Assembly: GCA_040901795.1 (NCBI GenBank)
Contig: JBBDYH010000127.1
Coordinates: 1 to 64,000, forward strand
Length of the DNA stretch: 64,000 nucleotides
Direction: 5' to 3'
Source: JBBDYH01 sp040901795
Lineage (GTDB): Bacteria; Planctomycetota; Planctomycetia; Pirellulales; JALHPA01
Shown here: positions 25,838-35,579 of the stretch, in pieces
How the letters are laid out: the number at the start of each line of letters is the position of its first letter
Position numbering within the stretch: the first letter of the stretch is position 1
The notes under the pieces: model-generated
The model's input: the letters and a program-made list of their open reading frames with translations, nothing else
Database searches by the model: none
What the model was told of the DNA's origin: nothing
Position numbers and translations under genes: made by a program

Positions 25838-28800
25838 ATGAGACGTGTGTATTCGGCGGTAATCGCCCTGGTAATCATGGGAGCCAGGCTTGTCCTTCCA
25901 TCACATACCGAGGCTGCTGTCTGGACCGGCGCCGGCAGGGACGGTAATTGGATCAACCACTCCAATTGGAACCCCACGTTCGCTCCCAGCGGTCGGGACG
26001 CTGTCGCCGACTTCAGCGCCCTTGACGTCATCGGCGACACCACGGTCGCTCTGAACGCTAACATTGTCGTTGGGACGCTGATGTTCGGCGATACTGTGCC
26101 CTCTGACAATTGGAACATTAGCCCAGGTACGCCAGCGGATAGCACTTTGACGCTAGACGTGACTAGCGGCGAGCCAATCATCAACGTGGTGAATCAGACC
26201 GCCACCTTTCGAGTTGTCGTTGCGGGAACAGAGGGCCTGACGAAAACCGGGCTTGGAACCTTGGTGTTGACCGAGCCAAATACGTACAGCGGAACGACGG
26301 TTGTCCGATCGGGTACGCTGGCGTTGGACTTCTCCGCTTCTGAGCTCACAAGCAACATTATTCCCACGGCTTCAGAGTTGCGCTTAGGCGGCATCATAGC
26401 GGCCTCCGGTGGCGGCACGATCCAACTGGTCGGCAGACCGGGCGCCTCAAACACTCAGACATTCACCGGAACAACGCTGCTCTTCGGCCAAAATGGCTTC
26501 GAAATCGATCAAAACGATGCCGCGAATGTCGATCTGTTCCTCGGATTCTTTGATCGCGACTTGGGAAGCGTCGCCAACTTTACCTTACCAACCTCTGGAC
26601 GCATCAACGCCGTTAGCGTCACCCTCCCAAACATCCATGGAATTCTCGGCGCATGGGCCACGATCGGCAGGGGGTCCAACGCCACGTGGGCGGCGAACGA
26701 TGGCGCGGGCAACATTGTCCCCTTTACATCGTTCACCGAGATTACAGGTGCTCCGGTAATTGCCAATAACGCGGCCACAAATCTACGTTGGAGCAGTAGC
26801 AGCGGCGACGCTTCGCTGCCGACGGGAACAACGGATATCAACACGCTGCTATTCGCGGACGCTGCGCGCCGAACGGTGGCCATTCCGGCCGGAGCGACGC
26901 TGCGTTTGGGTGTTTCTGGTGGCATCTTCAAAACCGACACAAGCGCTGGAGAAGAGGACTCCCAATTGTCCATTGGGCTGCCAGGCAGCTTCCTTACCGC
27001 GGGCGGGGCGCCCACTACTGTCGGCGAACTAATTCTGAATGCAAACTCCAATGCGGCAGATCAAAACGGAATCATCGTCAATTCGACGATCACCAACAAC
27101 GGTCTTGCACCCGTCTATGTGGTCAAAAGTGGCAACGCAGCGGCTCTCTTGACAAGCAGCAACACCTACATCGGTGGCACATACATCGCCAGCGGTCGGC
27201 TCGGAGCTAGCGCCACATCCGGCTTCGGCACAGGACCGGTTCATGTGGCCGCCGGCGCGCAAGCTTTCCTGGCGGGTGGCACACATTCCAATGAATTCTT
27301 CGTTTCTGGAACGGACCTCTCGAAACCGACGGGTGGTATCCCCGGTGCTGCGATGCAACTTGTCAGCAATGGCACGACATTGACCGGCAAGGTAACGCTG
27401 TTGAGCGACGCCCAAATCGGCATTAGCCCAGGCAGCGGCGAGCCAGCAGTGATCTCCGGCCAGATCACCGGCTCGGGCAGTCTCGAGTTTAGGAGTACTT
27501 CGGACGGCGGTGGCATAATCAGGTTGACTAATTCGAACAACGATTGGTCGGGCGATACCATCATCGGCCCTGGAGTGTTACAGATTGGCGGAACCGGGGA
27601 AGTGCTTCCCGACAGGCGCGGAAGCAGAGTGTTTATCCACGGCGGTCCCCCAAATGTTGCTCCCTCCGTCTTGGATCTCAACGGCAAGACTCAGACGGTG
27701 ACGCGGCTATCTGCGACTGGAGATGTGCGCCGGGCAATTGTAAGAAGCACTGCACCGTCGGCGGCTACCTTGCGTATGTTTGTCGACGACCGCAGTGACC
27801 ACGTAGATTTCGGCGGCATCATTGAAGATGGTCTAGGAACGGTCGGCATAATGAAGATTGGCGACGGAACGCAGACGCTTTCGGGGGCAAATACTTACTC
27901 CGGTCCCACTGTATTGCAGGATGGAACGTTGCGCTTGGGCTCGGCTCGGGCGCTACCAGCCGGTGCAAACCTCGAATTCGACTTTCAGGGCTTACTTGAT
28001 CTCAATGGGTTCAACGTCACACTCACCCGGCTGTCGTCGCCTCGGCAATTCACCTTCATTTTCAACAACAGCGATGTGTCGCCGTCGGTAATCACGTTCG
28101 CCGGCGGATCGAGCGTTTTTGGCGGCGGCATCGTCGACTTTGCGGTTCGGCAGCCAGTCTCGCTAACCATGGCAGCCGGATCGCTGGAGCTTTCCGGCAC
28201 GAACTCGTATGTCGGGCCGACAACGCTTCATGGCGGTACGTTGATCGTGACCGGATCGCTTAACGAGAATGGTAGTGTGACCGTTAATGCAGGCGCCACG
28301 TTAAGCGGTGCATCAGCACTTCCCGGTTCGGGCAGAGTCGGAAATGTGACGATGCTGCCGGCTTCGACCGTGCGTCCCGGCCCAGCCAATCACGCATCCG
28401 TCGGCACGCTTACCATGTCGAGCCTGACCGTCAACGGCGGCGATTTACGATTTATTCTCGCAAGCGCCGGTACGAGCGATCGCGTGAACGTTGTTGATTC
28501 AGCCACCTTCGCGGCGCCTTCGACAATCACTCCACTTACCATCACTCCTGGCGTTTACACGCTTCTCACGGCCGACACGCTCCGCGGCGTTCCGCCCACG
28601 CTAAACATGCCTCCCGCAACGCGCGCGACTTTTGCCCTGAACTTCGAAACACTCGCCGATCAGATCCGATTGATCATCGGCGGATCGCCGCCCAAGGCGC
28701 TTACGTGGTCCGGCGCCAACGGCTCGGAGTGGGACCTGAACACGACGGCCAACTGGACCGCCGGTGCCACGGCCGAGACGTTTTTCAATCTTGACGGAGT

Positions 28801-29905
28801 TACCTTTGGCGACGGTCCCACGAATCGCAATGTCGTGCTCAACACGACCGTGTTTCCAACATCAGTCACGGTAAACAACAGTGCTGGAAACGACTACACG
28901 ATCTCAGGCACGGGCGGGATTGGCGACACGGAATTCAGTGGCGCCACAAGCGTGACCAAGAGCGGGATAGGCACGCTGACACTTGGTGGGACAAATACGT
29001 ATGCCGGCCCGACAGCGATCAACGGCGGTCTTCTGCGTGTAACTGGCTCGATCGCCAGCAACAACGCGGTGAGATTGGCGTCCCAGGCCGTAATCGTCCT
29101 CGAAGGCACCGCTTCCGTCGGTGGCGTCACAGGCACAGGCTTCGCAACGGTCGGCAACGGCACGAGCGCCGCCTTGCTGTTGGCTGACCACATCCGGCTG
29201 GCGTCGCTGACAATTAACGCCGGAAGTGAGGTGAGGATCAAGCCCGCTGGAGATACGTCTGTGTTGGGCGCGCTGGCGATTTCAGGCGACGCCGCTCCCA
29301 GTGCCATGCTCGATCTTAACAACAACGCCGCGATCATTGACTACACCGGCACAAGCCCTATGACAACAGTCCGCCAGCAGATCCTCGCCGGCCGCGGCAC
29401 GGCGGGCTTTGGCGCCACCTGGACCGGCCGAGGCATCACTAGCAGCGCCGCGGCGGCAGCAGTTGCAACCGAACCGGAGTCCCGGTCCGTCGGCTACGCT
29501 GAAAATGCGACGTTGCCGTTAGGCTCGTATACCAACTTCCGCGGCCAGCCGGTCGACGACACGTCGATCCTCATGGCCTTCACGCGCACCGGCGACGCCA
29601 ACCTCGACGGCCTGGTGAACGACGACGACGTGACAATCGTCGGTGCAACCTACGCGCCGGGTGTGGCTCAACCGTCCTGGGCCTTAGGCGATTTCGACTT
29701 CAACGGCTTCGTCGATGATGACGACGTGACGCTGTTAGGTGTCTTCTACGATCCGTCAGCCCCTCCGCTTGCGGTTTCGCCTAACGGAGCAGCAGATGCT
29801 GTGGTCGCCGTACCAGAGCCTAGTGCCATTACCTTGGCTGTTTTGGCTGGACTCTTGTTCGCAGTGGCGGCCTCCAGTCGCCGCGCGTTGATTAGGGTCA
29901 GTTGA
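25838..29905 (+). CDS. Beta-strand-repeat surface protein with dockerin-like repeats and PEP-CTERM (protein 3 of 4)
   Basis: 1355 aa with a CAGGAGG ribosome-binding site. Signal peptide about 1-28 (YSAVIALVIMGARLVLPS, then AEA). It opens with VWTGAGRDGNWINHSNWNP, the same W-x-G-x-G-x-x-x-W unit found in protein 2. Repeats such as NTYSGTTVVRSGTLAL, NTYIGGTYIASGRLGAS and NTYSGPTVLQDGTLRLG fill the body. The unit SEWDLNTTANWTAGATAETF closely matches DWDVNTTANWTDGANAETFF of protein 2, so the genes share mid-body modules. C-terminus: GDANLDGLVNDDDVTIVG, GDFDFNGFVDDDDVTLLG, then VPEPSAITLAVLAGLLFAV and a basic tail. Its dockerin-like DNA differs from copies A and B at synonymous sites, so it has escaped recent conversion. 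Confidence 0.85.
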   Translation: MRRVYSAVIALVIMGARLVLPSHTEAAVWTGAGRDGNWINHSNWNPTFAPSGRDAVADFSALDVIGDTTVALNANIVVGTLMFGDTVPSDNWNISPGTPADSTLTLDVTSGEPIINVVNQTATFRVVVAGTEGLTKTGLGTLVLTEPNTYSGTTVVRSGTLALDFSASELTSNIIPTASELRLGGIIAASGGGTIQLVGRPGASNTQTFTGTTLLFGQNGFEIDQNDAANVDLFLGFFDRDLGSVANFTLPTSGRINAVSVTLPNIHGILGAWATIGRGSNATWAANDGAGNIVPFTSFTEITGAPVIANNAATNLRWSSSSGDASLPTGTTDINTLLFADAARRTVAIPAGATLRLGVSGGIFKTDTSAGEEDSQLSIGLPGSFLTAGGAPTTVGELILNANSNAADQNGIIVNSTITNNGLAPVYVVKSGNAAALLTSSNTYIGGTYIASGRLGASATSGFGTGPVHVAAGAQAFLAGGTHSNEFFVSGTDLSKPTGGIPGAAMQLVSNGTTLTGKVTLLSDAQIGISPGSGEPAVISGQITGSGSLEFRSTSDGGGIIRLTNSNNDWSGDTIIGPGVLQIGGTGEVLPDRRGSRVFIHGGPPNVAPSVLDLNGKTQTVTRLSATGDVRRAIVRSTAPSAATLRMFVDDRSDHVDFGGIIEDGLGTVGIMKIGDGTQTLSGANTYSGPTVLQDGTLRLGSARALPAGANLEFDFQGLLDLNGFNVTLTRLSSPRQFTFIFNNSDVSPSVITFAGGSSVFGGGIVDFAVRQPVSLTMAAGSLELSGTNSYVGPTTLHGGTLIVTGSLNENGSVTVNAGATLSGASALPGSGRVGNVTMLPASTVRPGPANHASVGTLTMSSLTVNGGDLRFILASAGTSDRVNVVDSATFAAPSTITPLTITPGVYTLLTADTLRGVPPTLNMPPATRATFALNFETLADQIRLIIGGSPPKALTWSGANGSEWDLNTTANWTAGATAETFFNLDGVTFGDGPTNRNVVLNTTVFPTSVTVNNSAGNDYTISGTGGIGDTEFSGATSVTKSGIGTLTLGGTNTYAGPTAINGGLLRVTGSIASNNAVRLASQAVIVLEGTASVGGVTGTGFATVGNGTSAALLLADHIRLASLTINAGSEVRIKPAGDTSVLGALAISGDAAPSAMLDLNNNAAIIDYTGTSPMTTVRQQILAGRGTAGFGATWTGRGITSSAAAAAVATEPESRSVGYAENATLPLGSYTNFRGQPVDDTSILMAFTRTGDANLDGLVNDDDVTIVGATYAPGVAQPSWALGDFDFNGFVDDDDVTLLGVFYDPSAPPLAVSPNGAADAVVAVPEPSAITLAVLAGLLFAVAASSRRALIRVS

Positions 29906-30189
29906 GCTGATTCCGTAAAACAAGCTATTCGATCAGCGTTATCCGAAATATCCGTGGTTAATCATAATTCATATTTCCGTTGTCGCCGCGGCGACCGATC
30001 AATTCGCGGCTAATCTCACTTCCGCTGACTGGCTTAGTGTTAGCAGTCTTAGGCGGCATGACGGGTCGCGCTCGTCGCGCGTGTTTCATGGACGTTTTGG
30101 TGAGGTGACGCTATGGTCAGCCGTGCCAGTGATCTTTTCCGGCGAATCGGCGTGAACGGCTCGTTCAACGATCCGACCAAGAGGACTTC

Positions 30190-33033
30190 ATGAACTCTCG
30201 AATCTCGGGCGCGATGCTCGTTGCCGTCGCCGCGTTGGTCCTTCTCACCGGTTGGCCCCATACGAGCGGCGGCGCGACGCTGGTCGACAACCCGTTCGTC
30301 AACTCCTATTCCGGCTGGACGAACGCTTTTCCGACGCGGGCCGGCAATTGGCGGCTGAGCCTGCACCATCCCACGCTCATGGACACCAACAACGCCAACC
30401 CGCCGACAACAGGCGGCGGCACCAACACCGGCCTTTACGAGCCGGACGTGCTCGTCCAGAACAACTTCCTCGCCCCGGCGAATTACGAGCTGGCGGCACG
30501 GATGCGCACCAACGACGACGACCTCCTCGGACTGGTGTGGAACTACCAGGACCCGGACAACTACTTCCGCGTGGGCCTCCGTCAGCAACCGAACAGCGGC
30601 AACTTTGGCGGCACCGAGGGCCTCTCGGTGCAGAAGATCGCGGGCGGCGTCGTGACGCAGCTTATCGGCCCGGGCGTGGCTTCGCCGATCACCCAAGCGA
30701 TGGTCGACAACCGCACGCCGTTCGACGTGAAAGTGGCGGTCAACGGCGCGAATTACGAAATCTTCTTCGACGGCGCGAGCGTGGCCAGCGGCAGCGACGC
30801 GGCGCTGGCCGCCGGGCGAAAAGTCGGCATCCAGTCGTGGGCGCAACTATCCGACCTAGCCGCCGTGACGCCCTTTTGGGGCACGGAAATCGAGACGTTC
30901 AAGGTGACGCAAGGCGCCGCCACGCTCTTCAACGAGACGTTCGACCGCCGGCCTGTGCCATGGCGGCAGGTGGTGATGCGAAATGCGCTGGGCACCTCCG
31001 GCCAGGACGCAGGCGTCTCCAAAGAGATCCTCGGCAACTTCGGCATGGGCATCGGCAATGCCTGGATTCATCAGGATTCGAATGGCTTTTTGAACGCCAC
31101 GTTCGCCAATCTCGACTTCATTGGCCCCGCCGTGGCCGTCGATGAACCGGGCAGTGCAAACTTCACGAATTACCAGATGCAAGTCCGCATGGGCGCGGCC
31201 GATAACGATGCGCTGGGCGTACTGGTGCGCGTGCAGGATGACAACAACTTCTACCGCATCATGTTTGCGAACGAAAACACCGGTGCGGCCGGAACCCGGG
31301 CGCCGCGCGGGATGAGCATCCAAAAGGTCCGCAACGGAGTTTGGAGCGAGCTTTTCCGCGAAGACAGCAACCCGCTGTTCGTACCGGATGTCGCGGCACC
31401 GGGAACAACGCCGGCGAGCCAGGGTTTCCCGATGTTTGACCTTACGGTGGGCGCAGTCGGAAATTCTCTAAAAGTCCAGGTACGAAATCAAGCCGGTAAT
31501 GTCATCAGCTACCCGCTGATCACCGACGCCGCCGATCCCATCCTAGCCGGCACCGTCGGGTTCCATACTTGGGGCACGGAGGATGTGTATTACATGCCGC
31601 ACAGCGGGCTGGCTCGCCCATTCCTTACGTCGCTGTCCGCATTTACTGATTTCGACGCCTTGGTCAACCGCACGACCGGCAATATTACGCTGACGAACAA
31701 CAGTGCCGCGCCCGTTGATATCCGCGGCGTTTCTATACTTTCCTCGAGTGGTGCGTTGATTCCTGCCAATTGGTTGAGCATCGCGGAAAACTACGACGAG
31801 CCTCCCGGCAATGGCTTGATCGATCCCGATGATGCCTGGACGATCAATTCCTCGACGGCCTTTAGCTTGAGTGAGCGGGAACAAGCGGGCAACGGCGGGA
31901 CAATGGCAGTGGGTCAGTCCGTGAACTTCGGCAATGCCTGGAACAGGCACATCGAAGACGTGTTTTTGGATATTGAACTCGCAAGTGGCACCTTCGTTGT
32001 CGCCGCCGTCGCGTACGGCGGCGGCACGCTCTGGGACAACAGCTCCGGCAGCGGACTTTGGTCCGACGCCGCCAACTGGGCTAACGACATGGAGCCCACG
32101 GCTGCCAGCACCGTGATCTTCCCAGTCGGACTGCCCAACGGCGACTCGGTCATCACGCTGTCCGCCGCCGAGACTGCCGCAGCTCTGATCATCAGCGACA
32201 ACTACACGTTATCCGGGGGCTCGCTGACGCTGCCCGCCGGCGCAACGGTCTCGGTCGTGGCGGGAAAGACCGCCACCATCACCTCCGCCTTCGACGTCGG
32301 CACGTGGACCAAGTCGGGCGACGGGACCCTCGCCGTGCCGAACGTTCGCGCGGACGCCCTGACGGTCGGCGCCGGCGCGGTGGTGTTAGCGCCGGGCGGC
32401 GGCACATCGGTATTGGGGGCGCTGTCGATCACCGGAGGCGCCGCTCCAACGGCAAAGCTCGACGTCAACGACAACGCCGCGATCATCAACTACACCGGGA
32501 CCAGCCCGGCGGCTACCGTCCGGCAGCAAATTCTCGACGGGCGTGGCGGATCTGGATTGGGCGCAGCTTGGAATGGTCAGGGAATCACCAGTAGCGCCGT
32601 CGCCACGGCTAACGCCACCGACGCCGAATCGCGCTCGATCGGTTTCGCCGAAAACTCCGCATTGCCGCTTGGCCCTTACACCACCTTCCGTGGCCAGCCG
32701 GTCGACGAAACATCAATCCTCATGGCCTTCACGCGCACCGGCGACGCCAACCTCGACGGCCTGGTCAACGACGACGACGTGACGATCGTCGGCGCGACCT
32801 ATGCGCCCGGGGTCCCGCAGCCGCAATGGTCCTTGGGCGACTTCGACTACAACGGCTTCGTCGATGACGACGACGTAACGCTGCTGGGCGTGTTCTACGA
32901 TCCGTCGGCGACGCCACTCGCGGCACCCTTGGCAACGGGCGTCGCGGCAGTGCCGGAGCCGACAAGCATTGTGTTGCTCCTCTTTGCGGCTGCCGCGTTG
33001 GGCATAGCCCGGTTCAGGCGGCGGCGGTGTTGA
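30190..33033 (+). CDS. LamG/jelly-roll-like surface protein with dockerin-like repeats and PEP-CTERM (protein 4 of 4)
   Basis: 947 aa; signal peptide about 1-29. Unlike the other three, the N-terminal two thirds hold two concanavalin/thrombospondin-C-like beta-sandwiches: one near 35-220 (YELAARMRTNDDDLLGLVWN, DPDNYFRVGLRQ) and one near 300-460 (YQMQVRMGAADNDALGVLVR, DDNNFYRIMFANE). D-D-N-N-F-Y-R-I is a typical ligand-site string of that fold. A short beta-strand-repeat region follows (WDNSSGSGLWSDAANWANDM), then the shared C-terminal block GDANLDGLVNDDDVTIVG / GDFDYNGFVDDDDVTLLG and VPEPTSIVLLLFAAAALGI with RRRRC. I infer glycan or matrix binding presented by the same anchor as its neighbours. 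Separated from protein 3 by 284 bp without a gene. Confidence 0.85.
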   Translation: MNSRISGAMLVAVAALVLLTGWPHTSGGATLVDNPFVNSYSGWTNAFPTRAGNWRLSLHHPTLMDTNNANPPTTGGGTNTGLYEPDVLVQNNFLAPANYELAARMRTNDDDLLGLVWNYQDPDNYFRVGLRQQPNSGNFGGTEGLSVQKIAGGVVTQLIGPGVASPITQAMVDNRTPFDVKVAVNGANYEIFFDGASVASGSDAALAAGRKVGIQSWAQLSDLAAVTPFWGTEIETFKVTQGAATLFNETFDRRPVPWRQVVMRNALGTSGQDAGVSKEILGNFGMGIGNAWIHQDSNGFLNATFANLDFIGPAVAVDEPGSANFTNYQMQVRMGAADNDALGVLVRVQDDNNFYRIMFANENTGAAGTRAPRGMSIQKVRNGVWSELFREDSNPLFVPDVAAPGTTPASQGFPMFDLTVGAVGNSLKVQVRNQAGNVISYPLITDAADPILAGTVGFHTWGTEDVYYMPHSGLARPFLTSLSAFTDFDALVNRTTGNITLTNNSAAPVDIRGVSILSSSGALIPANWLSIAENYDEPPGNGLIDPDDAWTINSSTAFSLSEREQAGNGGTMAVGQSVNFGNAWNRHIEDVFLDIELASGTFVVAAVAYGGGTLWDNSSGSGLWSDAANWANDMEPTAASTVIFPVGLPNGDSVITLSAAETAAALIISDNYTLSGGSLTLPAGATVSVVAGKTATITSAFDVGTWTKSGDGTLAVPNVRADALTVGAGAVVLAPGGGTSVLGALSITGGAAPTAKLDVNDNAAIINYTGTSPAATVRQQILDGRGGSGLGAAWNGQGITSSAVATANATDAESRSIGFAENSALPLGPYTTFRGQPVDETSILMAFTRTGDANLDGLVNDDDVTIVGATYAPGVPQPQWSLGDFDYNGFVDDDDVTLLGVFYDPSATPLAAPLATGVAAVPEPTSIVLLLFAAAALGIARFRRRRC
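32740..32915 (+). repeat. 176-bp identical segment, copy B
   Basis: Identical to 25347-25522 and in the same orientation, 7.4 kb apart. It covers both Ca-binding repeats. Confidence 0.85.
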
Positions 33034-33083
33034 GCTTTGGAGCAGAGTTTCGAAACCAGAACGACCGCGCATTAAACACCGCT

Positions 33084-33104
33084 CCACGCAGACAAGCTGC
33101 GTGG
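33084..33104. repeat. Hairpin CCACGCAG-ACAAG-CTGCGTGG
   Basis: Perfect 8-bp stem with a 5-nt loop in the 284-bp gap between PEP-CTERM protein 4 and purA. A similar but weaker hairpin (CCACGG...CGTGG) lies near 33152-33176, and a TTCGCGGAGCGAA half-element at about 33185. It may act as terminator for the surface-protein cluster, though no T-run follows. Confidence 0.55.
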
Positions 33105-33317
33105 TGGCGGAGAGATTGAAGGGGCACCCGTCTGGTTGAAAAACATCGGACCACGGAGGCAAGCTCGCGTGGGGCCGGACGTTCTTTCGCGGAGCGAAGG
33201 CGACATTCACGCGCTTGACCCTCATCGGCCGGGCGTCTTTAATAGCAGGTTTGGACGCATCGTTCGACCGTTGACGGGCGTCGCTGCTGCTAGTTTCCGC
33301 GTTTTTTGGGGATTGCT

Positions 33318-34637
33318 GTGCCGGCTACTTGCGTGATTGGTCTGCAATGGGGTGACGAAGCCAAGGGCAAGCTCGTCGATCTGCTCACCGAACAACACGA
33401 CATCGTCGTTCGCTATCAAGGAGGCGCCAATGCCGGGCATACGGTCGTGGCGCGGGGGCAAACGTACAAGCTCTCGCTGATCCCCAGCGGCATCCTTTCG
33501 CCGCGCGTCAAATCGGTGATCACCGGCGGCGTGGTGATCAACCCGCCCACCGTGCTGGCCGAGATCGAGCAGCTCCAAGAGCGCGGCGTGCAGGTGGCCA
33601 GCAACCTGCTGATCAGCGACCGGGCGCACGTCATCTTCCCGTGGCACATGGCCGAGGACCGGGCGATGGATGGCTGCGTGTCCGGCGGCGAGGCGATCGG
33701 CACGACGGGGCGAGGCATCGGTCCCTGCTACCGCGATAAGGTCGGGCGGGCCTATGCGATCCGACTCGGCGATATGTACCGGCCCGATTTTGCGGATCGA
33801 GTGAAGCACGTTTGCGAGGCGAAGAACCGGTCGCTGGCCAGCATGAGCGCTAGGTCCGACGGCGGCCATTCGCTCCTCGATGCCGCTCAAATCGCCCGCG
33901 AGTACGCCGACTACGCCGCGCTGCTCAAGCCATATGTCGGCGATACCACGGCGTTTCTGCTGGATGCCGTCGAAGCGAAGCAGCGCGTATTGTTCGAGGG
34001 CGCACAAGGGGCGCTGTTGGACATCGACCATGGCACGTTCCCCTACGTCACCAGCAGCAACAGCTCGGGCGTAGGCGTGGCCAGCGGCTCAGGCGTTCCC
34101 GCGCGGTGGGTCAATAAGGTCATTGGCGTCCTCAAGGCCTACTCGACGCGCGTCGGCGGGGGTCCCTTTCCCACCGAACAAGACAACGAGACGGGGCAGC
34201 ACCTGCGCGATCGCGGCAATGAATACGGCACCGTCACACGGCGGCCTCGGCGCTGCGGCTGGTTCGATGCAGTGGCCGCGCGCTACACCGCGCGGCTCAG
34301 CGGCGTGGATGCGCTGGCGGTCATGCTGCTCGACGTCTTGAGCGCGTTGGACGAGATCAAAGTCTGTGTGGCGTACGAGGTGAACGGCCGCCGCACGAGT
34401 CAGTTCCCCAGTCATGTGGATGACCTGCGGCAGGCAAAGCCGATCTACGAGACGTTGCCTGGCTGGCAGACGGAGATCAGCGATCTCCGTTCTATCGAGG
34501 ACTTGCCAATCAATGCGCGAGCGTATTTGGACCGCCTGAGCGAGTTAGTCGGCCCGCCGGTGGAGGTGGTATCCGTGGGCGCGGATCGTGAGCAGACGAT
34601 GTTTGCGCGAGCGCTAGCCGAGGCGGTGCGAGTTTAG
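33318..34637 (+). CDS. purA: Adenylosuccinate synthetase
   Basis: 439 aa from the GTG at 33318, giving MPATCVIGLQWGDEAKGK at the N-terminus. It joins IMP and aspartate, using GTP, to form adenylosuccinate in AMP synthesis in the cytoplasm. The GTP-binding loop here is GDEAKGK instead of the usual GDEGKGK, so the middle glycine is an alanine. Other signatures are intact: GGANAGHTV with the catalytic histidine, GTTGRGIGPCYRDK, LFEGAQGALLDIDHGTFPYV, and GPFPTE. Length is normal. It begins the 33-45 kb housekeeping block; uppS follows 15 bp downstream. Confidence 0.95.
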   Translation: MPATCVIGLQWGDEAKGKLVDLLTEQHDIVVRYQGGANAGHTVVARGQTYKLSLIPSGILSPRVKSVITGGVVINPPTVLAEIEQLQERGVQVASNLLISDRAHVIFPWHMAEDRAMDGCVSGGEAIGTTGRGIGPCYRDKVGRAYAIRLGDMYRPDFADRVKHVCEAKNRSLASMSARSDGGHSLLDAAQIAREYADYAALLKPYVGDTTAFLLDAVEAKQRVLFEGAQGALLDIDHGTFPYVTSSNSSGVGVASGSGVPARWVNKVIGVLKAYSTRVGGGPFPTEQDNETGQHLRDRGNEYGTVTRRPRRCGWFDAVAARYTARLSGVDALAVMLLDVLSALDEIKVCVAYEVNGRRTSQFPSHVDDLRQAKPIYETLPGWQTEISDLRSIEDLPINARAYLDRLSELVGPPVEVVSVGADREQTMFARALAEAVRV

Positions 34638-34652
34638 AAACCGGTATTCGCA

Positions 34653-35393
34653 GTGACGAGCAACTCTGAACGGCCGTCGGTTCCGCGCGACAAGCTTCCC
34701 CGGCACGTCGCCATCATCATGGACGGCAACGGGCGTTGGGCGCAGCGGCAGGGGCTGCCGCGGATCGAGGGACATCGCCGCGGCGTGGCCAGCGTGCGGC
34801 GCGTGACCGAAGAGTGCGCCCGGCTGGGCCTCGAGCAGCTTACGCTCTACTGCCTGTCGAGCGAGAACTGGAAGCGGCCGCAAGGCGAGCTCGACTTTCT
34901 GATGCATCTGCTCGAGCAGTACATGATCGAGGAGCGGTCGCTGATCATGGAGCAGAATATCCGCGTGGTAATGATCGGCCGGCGCGAGGGAATCCCGCCG
35001 GCGACGCTGGCGGAAATGGACAAGACATTTGCGATGACTGCGGACAACGGCGGCCTGCGGCTATGCCTGGCGATCAACTACGGAGGCCGCGGCGAGATTG
35101 CCGACGCCGTTGGCGAAATCGCGCGCGACGTGCATGACGGTAAGCTTGCTCCGGAGTCGATCGACGAAACCACGATCGAAGATCGACTGTATACCACTGG
35201 CATGCCCGATCCTGATCTACTGATTCGCACCGCCGGCGAACAGCGGATCAGCAACTTTCTGCTCTGGCAATTGAGTTACACCGAGATTTGTTTCACCGAG
35301 AAGTGTTGGCCGGAGTTTGAGGAAATCGATTTGCACGAGGCGCTCGAATGGTTTGCATCGCGCGACCGGCGATTTGGGGGGCTCAACGCGTAG
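34653..35393 (+). CDS. uppS: Isoprenyl transferase (undecaprenyl diphosphate synthase)
   Basis: 246 aa from a GTG start 15 bp after purA. It elongates farnesyl diphosphate with isopentenyl diphosphate to the C55 lipid carrier for envelope glycans. The cis-prenyltransferase signatures are clear: HVAIIMDGNGRWAQRQGLPR with the catalytic aspartate, GLEQLTLYCLSSENWKRP, and the C-terminal DLLIRTAGEQRISNFLLWQL with SYTEICFTEKCWPEF. Cytoplasmic or membrane-surface. Next comes cdsA, the common uppS-cdsA pairing, here interrupted by a repeat. Confidence 0.96.
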   Translation: MTSNSERPSVPRDKLPRHVAIIMDGNGRWAQRQGLPRIEGHRRGVASVRRVTEECARLGLEQLTLYCLSSENWKRPQGELDFLMHLLEQYMIEERSLIMEQNIRVVMIGRREGIPPATLAEMDKTFAMTADNGGLRLCLAINYGGRGEIADAVGEIARDVHDGKLAPESIDETTIEDRLYTTGMPDPDLLIRTAGEQRISNFLLWQLSYTEICFTEKCWPEFEEIDLHEALEWFASRDRRFGGLNA

Positions 35394-35400
35394 AGGAAAT

Positions 35401-35478
35401 TGCAAAATGCAAATTGACAATTGCAAATTGGACCGCGAGGCGCATTGCTGTTCGATTTGCAATTTGCAATTTGCAATG
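35401..35478. repeat. GCAAATTG intergenic inverted repeat
   Basis: Left part (35401-35430) holds copies of TGCAAATTG; right part (35455-35478) holds ATTTGCAATTTGCAATTTGC, so the two can pair. It begins 7 bp after the uppS stop codon. Confidence 0.75.
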
Positions 35479-35579
35479 GCATCGATCATTGTTCAACGCG
35501 TGCGTGTTTTGCACGCTGATCGGGGGGCTTACGCCGCCCCGCTCGCCAATCTAACCTCTGACCTCGGTCATTTGCTCCC

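Noticed and set aside
15572..29905. Type V autotransporters
   Set aside because: The beta-strand repeats are typical of passengers, but no C-terminal beta-barrel exists; each protein ends in PEP-CTERM instead.
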